Shown here: positions 23,401 to 32,771 of the stretch, piece after piece
Numbering within the stretch: the stretch's first letter is position 1
How the letters are laid out: each line of letters starts with the position of its first letter
Made by a program: the position numbers and the translations under genes
Source: Allomyces macrogynus ATCC 38327
Lineage: Eukaryota > Blastocladiomycota > Blastocladiomycetes > Blastocladiales > Blastocladiaceae
Direction: 5' to 3'
DNA length: 60,362 nucleotides
Assembly: GCA_000151295.1 (NCBI GenBank)
Contig: GG745343.1
Coordinates: 916,193 to 976,554 of the forward strand
Notes under the pieces: model-generated
What the model was told of the DNA's origin: nothing
Database searches by the model: none
What the model saw: the letters and a program-made list of their open reading frames with translations, nothing else

Positions 23401-24784
23401 GACGGCGTGGGCGAAGCGACGTCGGCGCGCGAGTAAGCCCATGACGATGCCGCGTGCGTACCATCAAGCGGCGGCGGCGGCGGCGGCTGCAGCCTCGGCA
23501 CCGGCAACGGGTCCCGTGCCACCGCCCAAGCGGTCGCTCAAGGCGTCGGTCACGGGCAGTCTGCGGCGCACGCCGTCAAACCCATCGGCGTGGTCGCTCG
23601 CGACCCTGCGGCGCGCGCAGCCCGTAGCGCTTGCTTCCAAGGACGATCCGGCCGTTGCGCACGGCGGTGCATTCGCGTCGCTCTCGCGTGGCGACGACCA
23701 TGCGGGCGATGACGACGACGACGCCGCGGCATTTGCTATGTGGGTTGCGGCCGGGGACGACGGGCTCGCTGACCCGGAACGGTCGTCGGCGGCGGCGATC
23801 GGTGTCTGTGCGGCACTGCGCGACTTGTGGGCCAAGACAGCCGAAGTGGCCGGGGATCGCGGCGAGGATTTATCGACGGCCGCGGTGGTTGTCCAGGATA
23901 CGCCCGCGCACTTGCCGACGCCGCCCGCCCGCGAGCTGCTGGTGCCGGTGCTCGAGCCGCCGCATGCGGTTGCGTCGGTGCCGTACCCGACGGTGACGGC
24001 GACGGCGACGTACCAGCGCCCGCAGCAGCATCAGCAACAGCAGTACTACACATCGCAGGCGCAGCAGTACTCGGCGTCCAAGCAGCAGCAGTACCAGCAG
24101 CCGCAGCAGCAACCCAAGTACGTGCAGCAACCCGCCGCGCAACAGCCCGCCGTGCAGCAACAGCAACAGCAACAGCAGCAACCGTCGTCGTCGGCCGCAT
24201 GGCAATCCACGTCACGCTCGCGCGCCGGGTCCAACGTCGCGTACAGCACCGGCCTGACAATCCAGACCAACTGCACGGCGAGCGCGAGCGCGAGCGCATC
24301 GGCAAGTTCCACGCCCACGTCGGCAGCTCCAGCAAGCTACTCCGCGCGCGGGCTCGCGCACGTGCCGTCGCTGCACTCGCTCAACTCGGCCTCGGCCAAG
24401 TCGGCCGCCGCGACCACGCCCGCAGCGCACTCGACGACGGCCACGACCCCCGCGACGTCGGCGACGGGCACACCCACGTATCCGGAATGGTCGCCGCCCG
24501 CACCGCCCGGCAGCTCGACGCCCGCACCGAATGGCGCGCGCGCCGTGTTCCCGACGTTCCCCGTCAGCTCCATGTCGCTGTCATCGGCCGGGTCGTCGCA
24601 GGATACGCTGGTTGGGATGCGGTCGCGCGGCGGTGCGCCCGTGGCACAACCGGCCATGAGCATGCCGTCGTTGTCGGACGTGCGCGCGTCGTCAGTCATC
24701 AGCAGTGCCGCGCTCGCGCATGGCGACGTGGCCGCGCCTGGGGCCGGTGGGCGCGCGGCAACTGGACAGGAGTACTACCATTGA
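20426..24784 (+). CDS. Large poly-Q protein with a PCL-like cyclin N-terminal domain
   Basis: One uninterrupted frame encodes 1452 residues. The first 350 residues are Ser/Thr/Pro-rich, including TPARTPARTPRAP, which resembles proline-directed kinase sites. About residues 350-490 are glutamine-rich with REQQ and QLQLQQQ repeats. The only recognisable fold is a cyclin box around residues 755-1010. It starts with YTPSWKVIRAFSYALFMAIGC. LLQATRVAPQHCLVMAWYLEQYL follows, then a low-complexity insertion of about 90 residues, then ARMLTVALLLACKQLSDHSYTAK and DLVALEAHVIAVLEFNLAV. Placement of the Lys in ACKQLSD and the ExxVL(E/G)FNL motif fit Pcl/Pho80-like cyclins. The C-terminus is again poly-Q and Ser/Ala-rich. 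It probably partners a Pho85/CDK5-like kinase in polarity or nutrient control (inference). Upstream ATG at 20351 is less likely. Confidence 0.75.
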   Translation: MSRSLPRPSAAMYPTTAVNDCDPTTTMPSASFTGPFASKTPPASPIRTSGFYSPLVGAFPDASSAVAARTPARTPARTPRAPFLRPHNTPLKFARCMPFLARCARPGSSDSFASPRIVKATKAARRVSVGIHRQMPASSQGTWSSASTGAAALRARQFGGNVGGVSPAPSSQNSDNVPLATLLTRGGGSAVSLATLTAHPSSAFNTGVSEYGHGGGNYSSTTTVAPLDSAWEDATDVDDDDEVEDDDEGAGPLAPYFQQGHSRRSSMGSPSVVAASVVSSSVESSLLAGGLASLAGSAHLHLQRQQQQYHVAAAAGTTQGSAVGVPLQVGQPATARTQPWVQQPVHERTSSLVASVQQQAQQQAQQQQQQQQGQQHLASQQQLQQHQLQLQHQAQLQQLREQQIREQQRREQQIREQQLRDQQLREQQLREQQYQQQLQQQQLQQQLQQQLQLQQQLQLQQQLQLQQQLQLQQHLQQQQQQRSQAHASSTPVHQAPLPQALPPPAQPLQAQHQHAAPPQPHWPVPPSTSGATSTPRTPDDSATSTPSSARRASSSAGGTFPRGILRQPSSRQPAPRASVDVAARRTSALAARRSRVPSRADDEADAYDRMQDLLRAYEETPLESGQASPSTESEPRSVAVSLSTVKSDPPGGLGMPSLSSVLAKETVVVANVPADSTSASVGVSRQPSRKVVHVQQPVRTDTVIPPPNYTSPARTSRAVPTATPARTSPEPSTPIVPARPILHVPATQELGGLGAVLAAKYTPSWKVIRAFSYALFMAIGCKPEAVRRVQSLLQATRVAPQHCLVMAWYLEQYLTARSRGAAAPRVHVPASATPHRSASTRSAKSTLERWGLKRSKSTVAAASPRRAHATLAPMSTAGMSRAAARWMPVVEDERARMAAGAALADPTAVGVDELRVRGQARMLTVALLLACKQLSDHSYTAKAIAGVAPKTSVVGTEDLVALEAHVIAVLEFNLAVTRGQVAELVHRVNRKMTAWAKRRRRASKPMTMPRAYHQAAAAAAAAASAPATGPVPPPKRSLKASVTGSLRRTPSNPSAWSLATLRRAQPVALASKDDPAVAHGGAFASLSRGDDHAGDDDDDAAAFAMWVAAGDDGLADPERSSAAAIGVCAALRDLWAKTAEVAGDRGEDLSTAAVVVQDTPAHLPTPPARELLVPVLEPPHAVASVPYPTVTATATYQRPQQHQQQQYYTSQAQQYSASKQQQYQQPQQQPKYVQQPAAQQPAVQQQQQQQQQPSSSAAWQSTSRSRAGSNVAYSTGLTIQTNCTASASASASASSTPTSAAPASYSARGLAHVPSLHSLNSASAKSAAATTPAAHSTTATTPATSATGTPTYPEWSPPAPPGSSTPAPNGARAVFPTFPVSSMSLSSAGSSQDTLVGMRSRGGAPVAQPAMSMPSLSDVRASSVISSAALAHGDVAAPGAGGRAATGQEYYH
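21487..21880 (+). repeat. CAG-rich coding repeat array
   Basis: Long imperfect runs of CAG/CAA encode the Gln-rich block of the large cyclin-domain protein. Two internal units repeat in tandem. One is a 15-nt unit encoding REQQL/I (about 21625-21722). The other is an 18-nt unit encoding QLQLQQ (about 21770-21842). All units keep the reading frame. Confidence 0.85.
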
Positions 24785-25954
24785 CCTGGACGTCGTGCAG
24801 CCATCGGTTTTTCGGCTCTCTTGGCCGCGTGACCTTTGACCAGGATGCGTGTATTCTCTCTCTCTCTCTCTCTCTTTCTCTCTTGCTTTTGAATTGGTTT
24901 TGGATTGGTTTTTTTGCTCGGGTTGTTTGGATACCTCGACCGGCCTTTTTGATGTGTTGGTTTTGTGGGGGAGGCAATCGCCCAGCGTTCTTTTTGGATG
25001 ATGGTGTCGAGACAAAGACTAAGTCGTTGGCGAATCCGTTTCCTGGCCTGGACCGAAATCGGTGCCGAACTTGCCCCTTGATCTGGAGATCGCAGCGAAC
25101 ACGGCAAACGACATCGCAGAACGGCATCGAGACTTGGTCGGGCACAGTTGGAGAGGATGGCCGAACAGTCCCTGCCCAACACGCGTCGCCATTGTGGCAC
25201 GAGGTGTGGATGGTTTTGACTGGCACTATTGGCATCTCACCCCAAATCGATTTCATTTATAAGCCCATTCGCCACGGGCCTGTCGTCTTTCTCCTCAGCT
25301 CCGGCCTCCCACTCGCACCCAAGAAGCACCACGACGACGCCCTCCACAAGTCCTGCTGTTCGTTTGTGATCAGCGTGCGTGTTTCTCTCATTCTATTGCA
25401 CCCTTTTGGCCCTGCCCCGATCTGTCCGTGCGCGGCCCGCTCCGCGCTCGCCTCGCGGATCCCTCCCGGCGCGGCTGGTGAACGCGCGCGACGGCAGGCG
25501 GTCCGGTTGAGACGTTGCCACAGGTCCCGTTTGCTTGCGAAGGCGTTGGTGGGCGCTGGGCGGCAGCGCGGGGGAGAAGAAGGCGGTCGCGTGGACGGAA
25601 TTCCAAGGGAGGCGCGGCGAGTGGTCGCGTCCCTGCCGAGTGGTGGCGTGACGCCTGCCTGCGCTGGGCAACATGCCGTCGCAACAGATCAGATTGTTCG
25701 ATTGTTCGCCCACCACCTCCAACACTCCGACCCGCTCTTGCCCAGAAATCTGGTCCTACAGCGCGCTCGATATCGTTTTTTATCTCTTGATCTCACCATT
25801 CTCGGCCCGTCATGTCCCTTCCCGCGCACCCGCCGGCGTGTATATCCAGATCTCGACCACTTTGCACCCATCCATCCATTCACTTCCGCTCCGCGTCGCG
25901 CCGCCGCACGACGACACCTCCCCAACCGCCTCCACCATCCATTCCATCACCAGC
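24785..25954. other. Intergenic region with a TC microsatellite
   Basis: No gene recognised. A (TC)n microsatellite lies at about 24856-24877, followed by T-rich sequence that may be the 3' end signal of the upstream gene. The last 150 bases before the arginase start are pyrimidine-rich (CATCCATCCATTCACTTCC-like), as expected for a fungal 5' leader. Confidence 0.5.
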
Positions 25955-26932
25955 ATGAACGGCAAGCTCATCAACGGCACCGACGAGGCGCACCATAAGT
26001 TCATCGCGCAGCCCAAGACCGTCTCGATCCTCGGCGTCGCCTTCTCCGGCGGCCAGGCCAAGGGCGGCGTCGAGAACGGCCCGCAGACGCTGGCAGAGTT
26101 TGGACTGCACCAGCAGCTGCGCGACCTGGACTGGAACGTGACGGTCGACGCGCGGTGCCAGGACCTGACGCACCTGCAGCCGTTGTCGGACCCGGACATT
26201 GGCAAGCTCAAGAAGCCGCGCTACGTGTCGGCTGTGTGCGAGTACCTGGCCAATGTCGTCGAGGAGCACGCCAAGCGCGGCGAGCTCGTGCTGACCATCG
26301 GTGGCGACCATTCGCTGGCCATGGGCACGCTCGGCGGCACGACGCGCGCGCACCCGGACCTGTGCGTTATTTGGGTCGATGCGCACGCCGATATCAACAC
26401 GCCGCTCACGACCGACTCGGGCAACCTGCACGGGTGCCCGCTCGCGTTCCTGCTCGGGCTCGAGGGCACCGACTTGCCGGAATTCAGCTGGCTCTCGCCG
26501 TGCCTGACACCCGACCGGCTCGTCTACATTGGCCTGCGCGATGTCGACCAAGGCGAGAAGCGCATTCTCAAGCAGTTGGGCATCAAGGCGTTCTCCATGA
26601 CCGAGGTCGACCGCTACGGGATTGGCCAAGTCGTGGAAATGGCGCTGGACCACGTGAACCCGAACCGCGATAGGCCGATCCACTTGTCGTACGACGTCGA
26701 CGGTCTCGACCCGTCAGTCGCGCCGGCAACGGGTACGCCGGTCCGTGGTGGGCTCACGTTCCGTGAAGGCCACTACATTTGCGAGCGGCTGCACGAGACG
26801 GGCCTGCTGTGCGCGATGGACGTCATGGAGGTCAACCCGGCGCTCGCGCATGGCGACATTCACCAGCTCACGCAAACGGTCGCGGTCGGGTGCTCGCTCG
26901 TCCGATCGGCGCTCGGCGAGACGCTGTTGTAA
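25955..26932 (+). CDS. CAR1: Arginase
   Basis: A single exon encodes 325 residues, the normal length. The enzyme hydrolyses L-arginine to ornithine and urea, using two manganese ions, in arginine catabolism. All metal-binding blocks are visible: GGDHSLAMGT (His ligand), WVDAHADINTP (Asp-Ala-His-Ala-Asp cluster), SGNLHGCPLAF (substrate pocket) and SYDVDGLDPSVAPATGTPV (the Asp-x-Asp pair plus the family signature). The C-terminus DVMEVNPAL is also canonical. No targeting peptide is apparent, so the protein should be cytosolic as in yeast. The frame is open upstream to 25673, but the start at 25955 follows a pyrimidine-rich leader and gives the standard N-terminus. Confidence 0.97.
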   Translation: MNGKLINGTDEAHHKFIAQPKTVSILGVAFSGGQAKGGVENGPQTLAEFGLHQQLRDLDWNVTVDARCQDLTHLQPLSDPDIGKLKKPRYVSAVCEYLANVVEEHAKRGELVLTIGGDHSLAMGTLGGTTRAHPDLCVIWVDAHADINTPLTTDSGNLHGCPLAFLLGLEGTDLPEFSWLSPCLTPDRLVYIGLRDVDQGEKRILKQLGIKAFSMTEVDRYGIGQVVEMALDHVNPNRDRPIHLSYDVDGLDPSVAPATGTPVRGGLTFREGHYICERLHETGLLCAMDVMEVNPALAHGDIHQLTQTVAVGCSLVRSALGETLL

Positions 26933-27727
26933 GTTGGGGTCGGTGGTGTGTGCCGCGCGTCCTCGTGAGCGCGGCCTGGCGTGTTTGCTGTTCTTTGGTT
27001 GCGGTTCTTGTTGGTCCTGTTCTTCTTGTTGTTGCGTGTGGTCGTGGCCTATTTCTTCATCCCCATCTGTGCCTTTCGTTGTTGGTTGTTTATTCTGCCC
27101 CTGCGCCCCCAATGTTTCCGACTTGCGCATGTACTTTATAACCCATTGGTCCTCCCCTCTTGCTGCTGCCGTTGCGGCAGCGGTTCCCGGCCGGCCCGGC
27201 CCCTTTTCGGCGGAGTTGACGGGTTGGTCCTCTTTCGTTCGGTTTTCGGCGATCAATCGAATAAGAGGACATTGTCATGGATTCATTCTGCGTTGTTTTC
27301 GACCTTCGTCGTGGAGTGGACGCGGGAAATGGTGAGAATTGTGACACCTCAGGCATAAACGAGAGTTCCAGCCGCGATTGCAGAACAGGGCGGGAAGTCG
27401 AGATCCGTGCCACCAGCGGCCGCAGAGGGAGCGCAACAGGGTGGAGAAGGGAGAGGACAGTGTCCTTCAAACGCCTAGAATATAAACGGCCCGTGAGAGC
27501 AGGTGGCAAGGGTCAGCCCTTTCGCGAAAACGACATATTTGAGCACAGCCCAACCACCTGTCTCACGTGGCCATTCCAGCACAGTCACCGTGATATCCAG
27601 CGGTAGCAAAGCGGAAATCAAACCGAGCGTTGTTGGTGGGCATGACGATGGGGTTCAGACACAATGTTGCCCACAAAGAACGGATTTGAAAAGCAGACGC
27701 AAGCCGTTGTGGTTTTGGAGGGTTACT
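26933..27727. other. Gene-free region downstream of arginase
   Basis: T/G-rich just after the arginase stop, presumably the 3' untranslated region. There is no recognisable gene. An exact GGGTGGAGAA decamer lies at 27439-27448. Confidence 0.5.
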
Positions 27728-27777
27728 GGTACACCACCGAAACACCCAATCGATTTTTATGGTCATGAATCGATTTA
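27728..27777. repeat. Left inverted repeat
   Basis: AT-rich sequence with CACCGAAACACCCAATCGAT. It pairs with 30531-30580 in inverted orientation. The ATCGATT motif continues inward to about 27960. Confidence 0.65.
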
Positions 27778-29365
27778 CAGATCAATTTCATTCTCAAAAT
27801 TGTTTACATATCGATCTCCCGCATAAACATTGAATTGTAGATCGATCTTCCCCACAAAATGAATTTGCTGACCGATTTTCAGCTCGAAATTGATCCTTCA
27901 CTCGAAACCATGACTGGAGAACCGCTGCACAAATCGATCCACAGAGCGATTTGCTCAGGCTCGCCGGCCACTGATCCGAAAACTGCTTCCTAGATCGAAT
28001 TTATTACCGCTCTCACCACCATAATGGCGACCTTGGGCCAAGGCTCTGAGGAATCGAGTTGTGAACCGACTATTTCCGGTATACAGATCGATTCACGTAT
28101 GCCCGACCATGAAAGTGGCGAGAATCATCAAGCGTCCATTATGATGCTTCGTACAGCTGCCCAACTTTCGACTTGCAGCACAAAATCAATTCCGAATCAT
28201 GACCACATCAAGGCTCCACCCGGCAACGCCAAAGTGGTTGCTCCCGAGGGTCCATGATATGCCATTTGCGCTCCTGTTGCATCTGTCGCAGCTCTCAATA
28301 GCACAGGCCCGGCAACAATGCATGGTAGCAGCAATCGCACTCCTCAAGGCTGCATCAGCATCGGGCAGGGCCTGAGCCGCACAAATTATGCACACGAGCG
28401 TGGGTGGAGGAGATCCAGGGCTCATGGGAGATGTAGAAACAGGTGAACAGTGCGCACACGCAGCATGAAGTGCGCATCACAAGGGCAAGAAAGCTGCGCT
28501 GCAATCGCATCTGGTGCATGGTGTGGAACCAAACGTCTACTTACTGCACGTCGGTCGCGTGGAATCCTGCCACGATCAGGGCGCCAACGTTTCTCCAGGA
28601 TCCATAACCAGGACCGCTGTACTCGAAGAAATCGTTCGCGCAAGTTGGCGCCACAGCACGATGCGAGGTGCAGTTGTTTGCTAAACTGCCTGACAAGACA
28701 GCGTTCAAGCGAACGCTGCAGGAGGATAATGCAGGAGCAGGATGGAGCGCTCCGACGACCTGTTCGCTCGCTGCACGCGCTTCAAGCGTTCTCCGACAGC
28801 TTGTTAGCTCGCAAGTCGCATGACGCGCTTCGACTGGCCGACTTGCTCAAACTTGCAGTCCAAACTCGTCCAAACGAACGCGATCACGTCGTTCAAATGA
28901 GCCCACGACCACTTGCTTCCGCTGCACCCCAGCGCAAATCGTCGCAGCTCGCCCCCTCTCCCCGCAACTTGCCGCAACCCGCTCCACAGCACCGCGACGC
29001 CTCTCTGCTCCGCGCGCGACGCGGGGCGACGCCGACCGGCCGGGGATTGGGTGGGACCTGCATTCGCAATGCTCTCTCTCTTCTCACGACCGGCACCGGC
29101 GCCACCGTCCCGTAACCCGTCGCAAATCTTTCTATCCCCCCGCAACTTGCCGAAATGTGCTCCTGGGAACCGCCGCCGCTCTCCCCGGCGACACCGCCGA
29201 CCGACGGTTGAGTGTTGCGGTTCGCCCGACTAAATCAGCTGTCCGGCGTCGCCCGCCCTCGTTTTGGACCACCGCGCGCGTTTGGCGATGCCGCTCCGTC
29301 CTGCACCGATGTTGAGCCCTCGTCCCACCCCGAGATTGGCATTGGACATGCGGTAGGCGTGCCCT

Positions 29366-29900
29366 CGCGCGTCGTTGACCATGATCAAGCAGCTCGAGCA
29401 CTCGACCGCGACGGAGTCCTCTGATGACGCCAGATTGCAGCAATACGTCGAATATCGCAGGCAATTCCCCCCAAGATCGACTTCTGACGCGTGATCCGCG
29501 CGATAGAGGGCTGCACGCGCGTCTTCGACCGTGATGTCGACCGTGATCAAGCGATTCAGCCGCTCAACCATGATCAAGGCCTACGACGACGCGTCGGATT
29601 GCCGCAGTGCGTCGACCTCGAGCCCTCAATTCTTTTCGAGATCAACTCTTCAAGCGTATCTGCGCAGTAGAGAGCGGCCCGCGCGTCGTCTACTGTGATC
29701 AAGTGTTCCGGCGCCTCAACCGTGGCCGGGTTCTGCAAAAACGCGTCTAATTGCAGCGGTACGTCGATCTCGATCCTACAATCCTCCTCAAGATCGACTC
29801 CTCACGCGTTTTTGCGTGATAGAGAGCGCCACGCGCGTCGTCTGATCACGCACTCTCGCAGCTCAACTTGACCAAGTCCTGGCGCAAGCGCGTCGAATTG
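29366..29900. repeat. Degenerate tandem repeat, period about 150-165 bp
   Basis: Units begin with CGCGCGTC at about 29366, 29516, 29680 and 29832. Each contains, in the same order, a (T/G)GATCAAG segment, CTCAACC, GCGTC.(A/G)ATTGC.GC, CGTCGA.CTCGA, AAGATCGACT and GATAGAGAGCG. Copies differ at many positions, so the array is old. An earlier, weaker copy may start near 29210. No coding meaning was found. Confidence 0.65.
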
Positions 29901-29973
29901 CAGCACGGCGGCGTAGTTCAGTCGACGACGCGCACGGGCACTCTTTCTTACTCTTGGCCCCACCCGATCGTAG

Positions 29974-30159
29974 AGCAAGTCCCCGTCGGCCTGTGATCCG
30001 GCCGAGCCAGCGGTCGGGTCGCCGTTTGAGAAGCAGCCGAGCAAGTCGGCCGACCAATTGCTACTCTCCGATATCGAGTCTGAAGTCGCGCGTGGCAAGC
30101 TCGGCGACGACACGTTCGCGTTCGTCAAGGCGGGGTACTTTGTCTGCAACACACACTGA
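29974..30159 (+). other. Coding-like open fragment without a start
   Basis: After a stop at 29971, a frame of about 61 codons runs to TGA at 30157-30159 and reads like real protein (LLLSDIESEVARGKLGDDTF, then VKAGYFVCNTH). There is no ATG and I recognise no family. It may be the last exon of a lost gene within the inverted-repeat-bounded segment, or chance. Confidence 0.3.
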
Positions 30160-30530
30160 CCTGCGACGCGTCGTTCACTTAACTTGCAGCACGACGTGGA
30201 CAACGAGCCCTTCCCAGCCCACGGCAGAGATAATGGAAGCGAAGATGGTGTGGACGGTTGTGGTGGTGGGGTGGACTGTTGTTTCGTTGGTTTTTGTTTA
30301 TGATTGACATGTCGTGTCGTGGCGAGTTGTGGTGTAATAATATCGGTCTTGAAATCGATTTCTGTTGCGCTTTAAAGAACCGAATCAGGGACCGTCCACA
30401 AACCGGGCTGCAAACCGATTCTCAGACCGTTTGATAAATCGATCTGCATTTCGGTCTGGTGGCATCCAGATCGATTTTCGGAGCGATCTCTGCTTCCGAA
30501 ATTATTTTCGGTCTCCAAAAAATCGATTTC

Positions 30531-30580
30531 AAAATCGATTTATGACCATAAAGATCGATTGGGGGTTTCGGTGATGTTCC
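30531..30580. repeat. Right inverted repeat
   Basis: Ends in GATCGATTGGGGGTTTCGGTG, the imperfect reverse complement of the left copy. AT-rich ATCGATT-containing sequence extends inward to about 30340. Confidence 0.65.
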
Positions 30581-31898
30581 TTTATGGCGAGTGTCTTTTG
30601 CAGGTCTCTATCAGCCCGAATAACCATGATATACAAATAACGTCGTGCACTCCCTGCTCGATTGAAATCGCTCTACAATCGCAGCCACAACTCACGAACA
30701 AACATACGGGGCTAGCGAAACTCATCCATACTTGAGCGATCGGCTTTCGGAGGTGCTGCCTCTTCCATATCTGGCGTTCATCATCTCATCTGCCCATGGC
30801 AGAATTTCTGGAGCCGCTCAGCCTGACGCTGATGCGTGTAGGCGACCAAATTGTGACAACATTACAATTCCTTGAGCTCGTTCCATCACCGCTCGTAATG
30901 GGCGCAAGAAAAAGTGGTCTACAATGCTGCAAACGAGAGCACAACGTGATGCGCGCGTTCATTGCAGTGGGAAGTAGAAGGGACCAGAGCAAGTCCAAAA
31001 CACGCATGAGCACGCTGATCTGAACAGCTTGATGGAGAGCAACACAAAGAATACAACCGCATCCGGAAGACGCATCAGTTTTCTTGGACTGGAAGTGTTC
31101 TCTTGAGAAAGTCCTCCACTCGCTGCACCAATCCACGAGCACGGCAGCTCTCAAGTTGGCTTTCCCGTTGCTGGCTGGATGCATCACAAGTACCAGCACC
31201 TTGGTGGTTTTTGCACCTGATATCTTCTCGAAGTTCCTGTGACTGTGAGCACGGCCCGCCTACTCCTTGAGCATGCACGATGCCTACTTGCGGTGGAGTA
31301 CCATGGTGAACGCTGTTTGTCTCCACCGACCAGCAGCATGCTCACCATCCACAAGAGAGAGCGCCGCTGTGCACAACACCCTCCCGTGCGGGAGAGCGCG
31401 TTCTGCAACGCGTGAGAGAAGTGGCGCGCGCTCTATGGTACGCCGTCGCCGTCGCCCCTGACACGCGTTTCCAAGCTTGTGCCTGCCTTGCCGCCAATGC
31501 CGCGCACGGTGCAAGTGTAAAACCCCCGCACAGTTTGCACGGGCGGCAATGTGCGATAAATATAGCTGCAAGGCAAGCGCTTGGCGTTTCTGCACGAACA
31601 TGCACGAACGGAGCCCAACCACATGGCGTGTGCTGTGCGGTAAATCGCTTCCACTGGCGTGATGGTGCTGGTGTGGGGTGCGGTAACTCGGGGGAGTTCA
31701 GCTGCGGTAAATCAATGATGGGCGACAAATGGTGCGCACGGTTGGTGGCTTGAGGTGGCGGGCCTCATGATGAAAAGGCAGGGTTCCGAGTCTCTCCGTC
31801 GTGCATGGAGAGTGGCGTTCGTGGACGTTGCTTCGCGAAAAACGGGTGCCCCCTCCTCGCTCCCGTTCGTTGGTTTGGGATCGTCGCCGTCGTCGTCG
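30581..31898. other. Gene-free region
   Basis: No domain, RNA gene or repeat array was recognised. Codon-like frames are short and contradictory. It sits between the inverted-repeat-bounded segment and a small predicted gene. Confidence 0.45.
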
Positions 31899-32292
31899 TC
31901 AGCGTTCGCGCGTCCGCGGTCGCGTCGGATCGAGCGTTGGTGCCTGCTTCTCTGGAGCGGGTCGCTGCTGCTCGCGTCGCGTTTGGTGCGCCTGCTCCAC
32001 CTCGTCAGAGGCACCACAGGGTGGGGAACATGGGCGAGGACAGGAGCAAACCGGATGCACGATGGCGAGGCCATACCGCGGCCGAGAAAGCCGAAAGCCG
32101 TCGTCGACGGTAAATCGGGCCCAGGTTTGACGCCAAGTCGGGCGCCAAGTGATAGATCATGCCGAACCCCACGCCCGCCACCGTGAGTTTCATCGTCCAA
32201 CGAATGAAGCCGATCAGCATTTGGTTGGCACCCTCCCCCAGCCACCGGGACACTCGTGGCCAATAGTTGGATGACCGCAGTGTGCACGCCAA
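31899..32292 (-). CDS. Small predicted single-pass membrane protein, unrecognised
   Basis: A two-exon model joins in phase: 32292-32077 and 32000-31899 (105 residues). The intron has GTATGG at its 5' end and GAG at its 3' end. It contains TTCCCCACCC, one mismatch from the decamer seen in other introns of this window. The protein has WLGEGANQMLIGFIRW, then a hydrophobic stretch (LTVAGVGFGMIYHLAP) that could span a membrane, then a charged tail (VEQAHQTRREQQRP). The size and single hydrophobic helix would suit a small mitochondrial inner-membrane or complex subunit, but I recognise no family and give no function. Confidence 0.4.
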
Positions 32293-32771
32293 CCATCCCC
32301 GCTCGCGTCAAAACGCCTCTTTTTGGGCCAAAAGTGACGACGAATGATGACCAATCCAAGCAGCGCGACCCGCGCTCCACAACGATTGGCGACATCGTCA
32401 ACTCGACGGTCTATCCAGAAGGGACACCTTTTGGTGGCGCTTCCGGGCACCAACGCCTTTGTGTTCGTGATGCTGGGGGCCCCCGTGTCTCGCCCTCGCG
32501 CGCGCACACAACCATGCACGCCCGTGTCGCGTGCGCCCTTTCTGCCCGGCTCGCTGTGCAAGAGGGTTCTGGCGACTTACCGCAGCTCTTGGACACGGTG
32601 GCCGCAGCAAACGGGCTCACGGTCGCGCCCGTCGAGTACTTGAGGCCCTCCTCCCCCGCGCGGTATCCCGCTCCTCATACCCACCCATCCTTCCCTTCCA
32701 TTCAACATCTTCGAGCAAGAAAAGGTCTCTCGCGGCCGACCAAGCTATACCAGCGCCCACCACCTCGATCC
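32293..32771. promoter_or_regulatory. Divergent promoter and leader of the APSES gene
   Basis: These 479 bases separate the small minus-strand gene from the APSES factor. The last 130 bases before the start at 32772 are pyrimidine-rich and leader-like. A plus-strand frame is open through it but is low-complexity. Confidence 0.35.

Larger units (their letters stand above)
27728..30580. mobile_element. Candidate decayed DNA transposon bounded by inverted repeats
   Basis: The sequence at 27728-27777 is an inverted copy of 30531-30580. In the 43-bp core beginning CACCGAAAC, only about four positions differ. Both ends are AT-rich and carry many copies of ATCGATT in several hundred bases, like the subterminal repeats of some cut-and-paste transposons. 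No transposase was recognised inside and no clear target-site duplication was seen at the borders. It would therefore be a non-autonomous or badly decayed element. The interior instead has a degenerate tandem repeat and one short coding-like frame. Alternative explanation: two separate insertions of one AT-rich repeat in opposite orientation. Confidence 0.5.

Noticed and set aside
27728..30580. Retrotransposon or reverse transcriptase in the repeat-bounded segment
   Set aside because: No YXDD-type motif, integrase or long direct terminal repeats were seen; the end repeats are inverted, not direct.
31755..32186. 143-codon plus-strand frame
   Set aside because: Arg/Ser-rich composition and overlap with the better-supported minus-strand small membrane protein model.
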